From Saccoglossus kowalevskii (Eukaryota > Hemichordata > Enteropneusta > Harrimaniidae): a DNA stretch of 17,041 bases. Under the pieces are notes generated by a model that had not been told where the DNA came from, ran no database searches, and was given only the letters and a program-made list of their open reading frames with translations. The position numbers were made by a program, and so were the translations under genes. Numbering within the stretch: the first letter of the stretch is position 1; the number at the start of each line of letters is the position of its first letter. Below, piece after piece: positions 9,431-17,041 of the stretch. The stretch is from assembly GCF_000003605.2 (NCBI RefSeq), contig NW_003124254.1, forward strand, positions 1 to 17,041, given 5' to 3'.

Positions 9431-10376
9431 CTTGTTTCTAACATTTTACACTCACCTCATGAGAAAATCTATAGGCTGCTTTCAACTAACTTTTATTTAA
9501 TTTGTCGACTTTACAACTGCGCGGTTCTATAGGCCAACTACTTAGGTCATATATACAAATACATCTACCAACATTGCAATAACTGTGTACAACTTTGCAT
9601 TCACTTTGAACAACTTTGCACGGTGTGTTAACAGCTTAAAACCCACTACGTGCCGACGGCATGAACAACTGGTCCTTGAAAATTAGAAGGAATTAAAACA
9701 CTTTGCATTAATTTAAATAGTTACAAAAATTCTACGATTTTTCACTATAAATGATTGACATCACTGTAAAAAAGAATGCAGGATCGTTGTTTTATATGTT
9801 TTATAGATGTGTGATGAAACAAAAAAAATAAATTCAAAAGGTCGTTTATTCAGGGAGTCTCCCATGCAAGTACTAACCACGCCCGATTGCGCTTTACTTT
9901 AAACATTCGTCGGTGAACTAACCACAAAGCTGCATTGATTATTTGAAATTAAGCCGAATTGGCGGCTAATTCATGTTTTTCGATGTTTTAAAATCGACAT
10001 CGCTGGCACAGGTTCATTCTAGAATTGACCTATGACCTCTACGAGCTTGGAGTAAAACTACGGTAATTTAAAAGCTTTTTCAGAAATATTTATTCATATT
10101 TTCGAACATTTAATTATGGGACTTGTTAATATGATATCACAGGCAAAAATCACGAATGAAACTACCAACTTTGCAATCGCTTTTTGCAACTTTGTATGTA
10201 GTTTGTTGTCGATTTTTCAGTTGGCTGTTGTGATTTTCTGCTTATATATGAGGCATTATCGATATATTTACTTAATGTTTCCGAAATTTAACTGCGGGGG
10301 TGTCATGACAATGACTTAGGTTAAATATAAAAGCAACTCCGCCAACATTTCTTTCGTTTTCCCAAAAATTTGCACA
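9431..10376 (+). repeat. Satellite unit 11 (946 bp)
   Basis: The usual HindIII site is lost (CGAGCTTGG), but a new AAGCTT is created nearby by TTAAAAGCTTTTT. The 5S relic is at 9853-9886. The 67-codon frame at 10116-10319 is intact. Confidence 0.95.
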
Positions 10377-11322
10377 CTTGTTTCTAACATTTTACACTCA
10401 CCTCATGAGAACATCTATAGGCTGCTTTCAACTAACTTTTATTTAATTTCTCGACTTTACAACTGCGCGTTTCTATATGCCAACTACTTAGGTCATATAT
10501 ACAAATACATCTACCAACTTTGCAATAACTTTGTACAAATTTGCATTCACTTTGAACATCTTTGCACGGTGTGTTAACAGCTTAAAACACACTAAGTGCC
10601 GACGGCATGAACAACTTGTCCTTGAAAATTAGAAGGAATTAAAACACTTTTCATTAATTAAAATAGTTACAAAAATTCTACGATTTTTCACTATAAATGA
10701 TTGACATCACTGTAAAAAAGAATGCAGGATCGTTGTTTTATATGTTTTATAGATGTGTGATGAAACAAAAAAAATAAATTCAAAAGGTCGTTTATTCAAG
10801 GAGTCCCCCATGCAAGTACTAACCACGCCCGATTGTGCTTTACTTTAAACATTCGCCGGTGACCTAACCACAAAGGTGCATGGATTATTTGAAATTAAGC
10901 CGACTTGGCGGCTATTTCATGTTTTTGGATATTTTGAAATCGATATTGATGGCATTGGTACATTCTAGAATTGACCTATGACCCCTACAAGCTTGGAGTA
11001 ACACTACGGTAATTTAACAGCTTTTTCAGAAATATTTATTCATATTTTCGAACATTTAATTATGGGACTTGTTAATATGATATCACAGGTAAAAATCACG
11101 AATGAAACTACCAACTTTGCAATCGCTTTTTGCAACTTTCTATGTAGTTTGATGTCGATTTTTCAGTTGGCTGTTGTGATATTCTGCTTATATATGAGGC
11201 ATTATCGATACATTTACTTAATGTTTTCGAAATTTAACTGCGGGGTTGTCATGACAATGACTTAGGTTAAATATAAAAGCAACTCCGCCAACATTTCGTT
11301 CGTTTTCCCTAAAATTTGCACA
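10377..11322 (+). repeat. Satellite unit 12 (946 bp, mosaic)
   Basis: Its first part resembles unit 11 (CACCTCATGAG). From about 10850 it matches unit 13 closely, including GGATATTTTGAAATC, ATTGATGGCATTGG and GACCCCTACAAG. The 5S relic at 10799-10832 reads AGGAGTCCCCC instead of GGGAGTCTCCC. The 67-codon frame is at 11062-11265. Confidence 0.95.
11246..11257. repeat. 12-bp perfect palindrome TTGTCATGACAA
   Basis: This is the common form of a dyad about 30 bp upstream of the TATA motif; full 12-bp copies are in units 2, 3, 9, 12, 13, 14 and 15. Units 8, 10, 11 and 16 keep a 10-bp core. Units 4, 5 and 7 keep only GTCATGAC. Units 6 and 18 have it broken on one side. Confidence 0.75.
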
Positions 11323-12268
11323 CTTGTTTCTAACATTTTACACTCAGCTCATGAGAACATCTATAGGCTGCTTTCAACTAACTTTTATTTAATATGTCGA
11401 CTTTACAACTGCGCCTTTCTATATGCCAACTACTTAGGTCATATATACAAATACATCTACCAACTTTGCAATAACTTTGTACAACTTTGCATTTACTTTG
11501 AACAACTTTGCACGGTGTGTTAACAGCTTAAAACCCACTACGTGCCGACGGCATGAACAACTTGTCCTGAAAAATTAGAAGGAATTAAAACACTTTGCAT
11601 TAATTAAAATAGTTACAAAAATTCTACGATTTTTCACTATAAATGATTGACATCACTGTAAAAAAGAATGCAGGATCGTTGTTTTATATGTTTTATAGAT
11701 GTGTGATGAAACAAAAAAAATAAATTCAAAAGGTCGTTTATTCAGGGAGTTTCCCATGCAAGTACTAACCACGCCCGATTGCACTTTACTTTAAACATTC
11801 GCCGGTGACCTAACCACAAAGGTGCATGGATTATTTGAAATTAAGCCGACTTGGCGGCTATTTCATGTTTTTGGATATTTTGAAATCGATATTGATGGCA
11901 TTGGTACATTCTAGAATTGACCTATGACCCCTACAAGCTTGGAGTAACACTACGGTAATTTAACAGCTTTTTCAGAAATATTTATTCATATTTTCGAACA
12001 TTTAATTATGGGACTTGTTAATATGATATCACAGGTAAAAATCACGAATGAAACTACCAACTTTGCAATCGCTTTTTGCAACTTTCTATGTAGTTTGTTG
12101 TCGATTTTTCAGTTGGCTGTTGTGATATTCTGCTTATATATGAGGCATTATCGATACATTTACTTAATGTTTTCGTAATTTAACTGCGGGGTTGTCATGA
12201 CAATGACTTAGGTTAAATATAAAAGCAACTCCACCAACATTTAGTTCGTTTTCCCTAAAATTTGCACA
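11323..12268 (+). repeat. Satellite unit 13 (946 bp)
   Basis: It shares CTTGTCCTGAAAAATT and GGGAGTTTCCC with unit 15, but not with unit 14 between them. This is a two-unit periodicity. The 5S relic is at 11745-11778. The frame from 12008 ends prematurely at TCG TAA. Confidence 0.95.
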
Positions 12269-13214
12269 CTTGTTTCTAACATTTTACACTTAGCTCATGA
12301 GAACATCTATAGGCTGCTTTCAACTAACTTTTATTTAATATGTCGACTTTACAACTGCGTCTTTCTATATGCCAACTACTTAGGTCATATATACAAATAC
12401 ATCTACCAACTTTGCAATAACTTTGTACAACTTTGCATTTACTTTGAACAACTTTGCACGGTGTGTTAACAGCTTAAAACCCACTACGTGCCGACGGCAT
12501 GAACAACTTGTTCTGGAAAATTAGAAGGAATTAAAACACTTTGCATTAATTAAAATAGTTACAAAAATTCTACGATTTTTCACTATAAATGATTGACATC
12601 ACTGTAAAAAAGAATGCAGGATCGTTGTTTTATATGTTTTATAGATGTGTGATGACACAAAAAAAATAAATTCAAAAGGTCGTTTATTCAGGGAGTCTCC
12701 CATGCAAGTATTAACCACGCCCGATTGCACTTTACTTTAAACATTCGCCGGTGACCTAACCACAAAGGTGCATGGATTATTTAAAATTAAGCCGACTTGG
12801 CGGCTATTTCATGTTTTTGGATGTTTTGAAATCGATATTGCTGGCATTGGTACATTCTAGAATTGACCTATGACCTCTACAAGCTTGGAGTAACACTACG
12901 GTAATTTAACAGCTTTTTCAGAAATATTTATTCATATTTTCGAACATTTAATTATGGGACTTGTTAATATGATATCACAGGTAAAAATCACGAATGAAAC
13001 TACAAACTTTGCAATCGCTTTTTGCAACTTTCTATGTAGTTTGATGTCGATTTTTCAGTTGGCTGTTGTGATATTCTGCTTATATATGAGGCATTATCGA
13101 TACATTTACTTAATGTTTTCGAAATTTAACTGCGGGGTTGTCATGACAATGACTTAGGTTAAATATAAAAGCAACTCCGCCAACATTTCGTTCGTTTTCC
13201 CTAAAATTTGCACA
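12269..13214 (+). repeat. Satellite unit 14 (946 bp)
   Basis: Private changes are CTTGTTCTGGAAAATT, GATGACACAAAA and GCAAGTATTAACC, the last in the 5S relic (12691-12724). The 67-codon frame is at 12954-13157. Its translation is identical to those of units 12 and 15. Confidence 0.95.
12954..13157 (+). other. Recurring 67-codon open frame, judged non-coding
   Basis: The frame begins MGLVNMISQ, has a hydrophobic middle rich in F, I, L, V and C (about residues 18-44), then RHYRYIYLMFSKFN. Intact copies lie at 7281-7484, 10116-10319, 11062-11265, 12954-13157 and 13900-14103, and a read-through version at 14845-15306. In the other 12 units it is broken at five or more different places: TGC TAA (units 2, 3, 18), TTT TAG (4-7), AAT TAA (9), TCG TAA (13), CGA TAA (17), indels (1, 10). 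The identical copies sit inside the most recently homogenised block, so identity reflects recent copying. I recognise no family, and the hydrophobicity is what T-rich DNA encodes by default. Confidence 0.7.
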
Positions 13215-14159
13215 CTTGTTTCTAACATTTTACACTCAGCTCATGAGAACATCTATAGGCTGCTTTCAACTAACTTTTATTTAATATGTCGACTTTAAAA
13301 CTGCGCCTTTCTATATGCCAACTACTTAGGTCATATATACAAATACATCTACCAACTTTGCAATAACTTTGTACAACTTTGCATTTACTTTGAACAACTT
13401 TGCACGGTGTGTTAACAGCTTAAAACCCACTACGTGCCGACGGCATGAACAACTTGTCCTGAAAAATTAGAAGGAATTAAAACACTTTGCATTAATTAAA
13501 ATAGTTACAAAAATTCTACGATTTTTCACTATAAATGATTGACATCACTGTAAAAAAGAATGCAGGATCGTTGTTTTATATGTTTTATAGATGTGTGATG
13601 AAACAAAAAAAATAAATTCAAAAGGTCGTTTATTCAGGGAGTTTCCCATGCAAGTACTAACCACGCCCGATTGCACTTTACTTTAAACATTCGCCGGTGA
13701 CCTAACCACAAAGGTGCATGGATTATTTGAAATTAAGCCGACTTGGCGGCTATTTCATGTTTTTGGATGTTTTGAAATCGATATCGCTGGCATTGGTACA
13801 TTCTAGAATTGACCTATGACCTCTACACGCTTGGAGTAACACTACGGTAATTTAACAGCTTTTTCAGAAATATTTATTCATATTTTCGAACATTTAATTA
13901 TGGGACTTGTTAATATGATATCACAGGTAAAAATCACGAATGAAACTACCAACTTTGCAATCGCTTTTTGCAACTTTCTATGTAGTTTGATGTCGATTTT
14001 TCAGTTGGCTGTTGTGATATTCTGCTTATATATGAGGCATTATCGATACATTTACTTAATGTTTTCGAAATTTAACTGCGGGGTTGTCATGACAATGACT
14101 TAGGTTAAATATAAAAGCAACTCCGAAACATTTCGTTCGTTTTCCCTAAAATTTGCACA
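13215..14159 (+). repeat. Satellite unit 15 (945 bp), sibling of unit 13
   Basis: It shares CCTGAAAAATT and GGGAGTTTCCC with unit 13. The HindIII site is lost (CACGCTTGG), and one base is missing at CTCCGAAACATT. The 5S relic is at 13637-13670 and the 67-codon frame at 13900-14103. Confidence 0.95.
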
Positions 14160-15105
14160 CTTGTTTCTAACATTTTACACTCAGCTCATGAGAACATCTA
14201 TAGGCTGCTTTCAACTAACTTTTATTTAATATGTCGACTTTACAACTGCGCCTTTCTATATGCCAACTACTTAGGTCATATATACAAATACATCAACCAA
14301 CTTTGCAATAACTTTGTACAACTTTGCATTTACTTTGAACAACTTTGCACGGTGTGTTAACAGCTTAAAGCCCACTACGTGCCGACGGCATGAACAAATT
14401 GTCCTTGAAAATTAAAAGGAATTAAAACACTTTGCATTAATTATAATAGTTACAAAAATTCTACGATGTTTCACTATAAATGATTGACATCACTGTAAAA
14501 ACGAATGCAGGATCGTTGTTTTATATGTTTTATAGATGTGTGATGAAACAAAAAAAATAAATTCAAAAGGTCGTTTATTCAGGGAGTCTCCCATGCAAAT
14601 ACTAACCACGCCCGATTGCACTTTACTTTAAACATTCGCCGGTGACCTAACCACAAAAGTGCATGGATTATTTGAAATTAAGCCGACTTGGCGGCTATTT
14701 CATGTTTTTGGATGTTTTGAAATCGATATTGCTGGCATTGGTACATTCTAGAATTGACCTATGACCTCTACAAGCTTGGAGTAACACTACGGTAATTTAA
14801 CAGCTTTTTCAGAAATATTTATTCATATTTTCGAACATTTAATTATGGGACTTGTTAATATGATATCACAGGTAAAAATCACGAATGAAACTACCAACTT
14901 TGCAATCGCTTTTTGCAACTTTCTATGTAGTTTGATGTCGATTTTTCAGTTGGCTGTTGTGATATTCTGCTTATATATGATGCATTATCGATACATTTAC
15001 TTAATGTTTTCGAAATTTAACTGCGGGGGTGTCATGACAATGACTTTGGTTAAATATAAAAGCAACTCCGCCAACATTTCTTTCGTTTTCCCAAAAATTT
15101 GCACA
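14160..15105 (+). repeat. Satellite unit 16 (946 bp)
   Basis: A single change (ACT TAG to ACT TTG) removes the usual stop, so the frame from 14845 runs into unit 17 as far as 15306. The 5S relic is at 14582-14615, with GCAAATACTAACC. The end of the unit departs from the 12-15 type (CCCAAAAATTTGC rather than CCCTAAAATTTGC). Confidence 0.95.
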
Positions 15106-16049
15106 CTTGTTTCTAACATTTTACACTCAGCTCATGTGAACATCTATAGGCTGCTTTCAACTAACTTTTATTTAATTTGTCGACTTTACAACTGCGCGTT
15201 TCTATATGCCAACTACTTAGGTCATATATACAAATACATCTACCAGCTTTGCAATAACTTTGCACAACTTTGCATTCACTTTGAACAACTTTGCACGGTG
15301 TGTTAACAGCTTAAAACCCACTACGTACCGACGGCTTGAACAACTTGTCCTTGAAAATTAGAAGGAATTAAAACACTTTGCATTAATTAAAATAGTTACA
15401 AATATTCTACGATTTTTCACTATAAATGATTGACATCACTGTAAAAAAGAATCCAGGGTCGTTGTTTTATATGTTTTATAGATGTGTGATGAAACAACAA
15501 AAATATTCAACAGGTCGTTTATTCAGGGAGTCTCCCATGCAAGTACTAACCACGCCCAATTGGGCTTTACTTTAAACATTCGTCGTTGACCTAACCACAA
15601 AGCTGCATTGATTATTTGAAATTAAGACGAATTGGCGGCTATTTCATGTTTTTGGATGTTTTAAAATCGATATCGCTGGCACAGGTACATTCTAGAATTG
15701 ACCTATGACCTCTACAAGCTTGGAGTAAAACTACGGTATTTTAACAGCTTTTTCAGAAACATTTATTCATATTTTCGAACATTTAACTATGGGACTTGTT
15801 AATATGATATCACAGGTAAAAATCACGAATGAAACTACCAACTTTGCAATCGCTTTTTGCAACTTTGTATGTAGTTTGTTGTCGATTTTTCAGTTGGCTG
15901 TAGTGATATTCTGCTTATATATGAGGCATTATCGATAAATTTACTTAATGTTTTCGAACTTTAACTGCGGGGTTGCCATGGCAATGACTTACGTTAAATA
16001 TAAAAAGCAACTCCGCCAACATTTCTTTCGTTTTCCCAAACTTTGCACA
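15106..16049 (+). repeat. Satellite unit 17 (944 bp)
   Basis: Its last 90 bp match the end of unit 1, including the changed palindrome TTGCCATGGCAA at 15973-15984. The TATA motif has one extra A (TATAAAAAG). The 5S relic is at 15526-15559. The frame from 15789 stops at CGA TAA. Confidence 0.95.
15973..15984. repeat. Covariant palindrome TTGCCATGGCAA (unit 17)
   Basis: This is the same doubly changed form as in unit 1, followed by the same TGACTTACG. The two copies therefore descend from one event rather than arising twice. Confidence 0.8.
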
Positions 16050-16982
16050 CTTTTTTCTAACATCTTACACTCAGCTAATGAGAACATCTATAGGCTGCTT
16101 TCAACTAACTTTTATTTAATTTGTCGACTTTACAACTGCGCGTTTCTATATGCCAACTACTTAGTTCATATATACAAATACATCTACCAACTTTGCAATA
16201 ACTTTGTACAACTTTGCATTCACTTTGAACAACTTTGCACGGTGTGTTAACAGCTTAAACCCCACTACGTTTCGACGGCATGATCAACTTGTCCTTGAAA
16301 ATTAGAAGGAATTAAAACACTTTTCATTAATTAAAATAGTTACAAAAATTCCACGATTTTTCACTATAAATGATTGACATCACTGTTAAAATGAATGCAG
16401 GATCGTTGTTTTATATGTTTTATGGATGTGTGATGAACAAAATCAAAAGGTCATTTATTCAGGGAGTCTCCCATGCAAGTACTAACCACGCCCGATTGCG
16501 CTTTACTTTAAACATTTGCGATGACCTAACCACAAAGCTGCATGGATTATTTGAAATTACGCCGAATTGGCGGCTATTTCATCTTTTTGGATGTTTTAAA
16601 ATCGACATCACTTGCACAGGTACATTCTAGAATTGACCAAGGACCTCTACAAGCTTGGAGTAACACGACAGTAATTTAACAGCTTTTTCAGAAATATTTA
16701 TTCATATTTTCGAACTTTTAACTATGGGATTTGTTAATATGATATCACAGGTAAAAATCACGAATGAAACTACCATCTTTGCAATCGCTTTTTGCAACTT
16801 TGTCTGTTGTTTGTTGTCGATTTTTCAGTTGGCTGTTGTGATATTCTGCTAATATATGAGGCATTATCGATACATTTACTTAATGTTTTCGAAATTTAAC
16901 TGCGGGGTTGTCATAACAATGACTTAGTTAAATATAAAAGCAACTCCGCCAACATTTCTTTCGTTTTCCCAAACTTTGCACA
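16050..16982 (+). repeat. Satellite unit 18 (933 bp), sibling of unit 2
   Basis: It has the same type of short A-rich spacer and the same diagnostic variants as unit 2, 15,114 bp upstream. The 5S relic is at 16462-16495. The frame from 16724 stops at TGC TAA, also as in unit 2. The palindrome near the end is broken (TTGTCATAACAA). Confidence 0.95.
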
Positions 16983-17041
16983 CTTTTTTCTAACATTTTT
17001 CACTCAGCTAATGAGAAACATCTAATAGGCTGCTTTCAACT
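16983..17041 (+). repeat. Satellite unit 19, first 59 bp only
   Basis: The window cuts this unit. It begins like unit 18 (CAGCTAATGAG) and has two extra bases in 17 (GAGAAACATCTAATAGG), which may be read errors at the end of a sequence. Confidence 0.9.

Larger units (their letters stand above)
1..17041. repeat. Satellite array, 18 units of about 945 bp
   Basis: The entire window is one direct tandem array. The anchor ATGGGAYTTGTTAATATG recurs at 686, 1611, 2556, 3498, 4444, 5390, 6335, 7281, 8227, 9172, 10116, 11062, 12008, 12954, 13900, 14845, 15789 and 16724. The steps are 942-946 bp, except 925 (unit 1 to 2) and 935 (unit 17 to 18). No inverted unit, unrelated insertion or unique sequence interrupts it. 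Most units carry a HindIII site (AAGCTT) about 75 bp before the anchor; it is lost in units 11 and 15. Stop codons, indels and substitutions are scattered through the units, which is typical of non-coding satellite DNA under concerted evolution. The boundary between units is arbitrary; I set it at CTTKTTTCTAAC because the window happens to begin there. Confidence 0.98.

Noticed and set aside
7281-14103. The repeated 67-residue frames as a real gene family of small membrane proteins
   Set aside because: Two-thirds of the units have the frame broken at several independent positions, and the intact ones lie mostly in the recently homogenised block. No family is recognised.
14845-15306. 153-codon frame spanning units 16 and 17
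   Set aside because: It exists only because TAG became TTG in unit 16. The second half is the octamer block read as codons, the same sequence as in all other units.
15948-16250. 100-codon frame across units 17 and 18
   Set aside because: Same read-through of the octamer region, with an extra A near the TATA motif shifting frames.
16370-16630. 86-codon frame across the 5S relic of unit 18
   Set aside because: It is open only because of the short spacer indel in this unit, and runs antisense through the 5S-like segment.
1-17041. CRISPR array or bacterial repeat locus
   Set aside because: Repeats are 945 bp long with no unique spacers, and the content is eukaryotic (5S box C).
1-17041. Transposable element (LTR, TIR or target-site duplications) as the unit
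   Set aside because: No terminal repeats, polymerase or transposase remnants, or target duplications are visible. The units join directly at constant phase.

Overview
The window is a single head-to-tail satellite array. One repeat unit of about 945 bp (modal 946) occurs 18 times in full, all in the same orientation, plus 59 bp of a 19th. Nothing outside the array is present, so neither the flanking DNA nor the ends of the array can be seen. There is no convincing protein-coding gene, tRNA, complete rRNA, CRISPR array or transposon. The DNA is AT-rich by eye. The large homogenised tandem structure, a fragment of eukaryotic 5S rRNA gene and a consensus TATA motif point to nuclear DNA of a eukaryote. 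The 5S piece looks more animal- or protist-like than plant-like, but I cannot name the organism.

Each unit, read on the + strand from the boundary used here (CTTKTTTCTAAC), has the same layout. First comes a helically phased run of five ACTTTGCA-type octamers (offset about 140-190). Next is a short dyad TGCCGACGGCA (about 220). Then there is an A-rich tract and an antisense relic of the 3' half of a 5S rRNA gene that includes the box C internal promoter (about 423-456). An AT-rich stretch with exon-like splice signals and a short, often broken open frame follows (about 650-890). A 12-bp palindrome (about 860) and a TATAAAAG box about 50 bp before the next unit close it.

The units are not equally related. 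Units 3 and 4, 5 and 6, 7 and 8, 9 and 10 form similar neighbouring pairs. Units 12-16 form a younger, more uniform block. Units 1, 4 and 12 look like mosaics of two types. Units 2 and 18, 15.1 kb apart, share a private set of variants, which suggests a higher-order repeat or a long-range exchange. Clusters of one-base indels in units 1, 4, 10 and at the window end look partly like uncorrected long-read errors.

The most interesting reading is that this is a degenerate 5S-derived satellite. It may be a decayed 5S rDNA spacer array, or a satellite that captured a 5S-type Pol III element and kept box C with a downstream T-run on the minus strand. Whether it is transcribed cannot be told from sequence alone.
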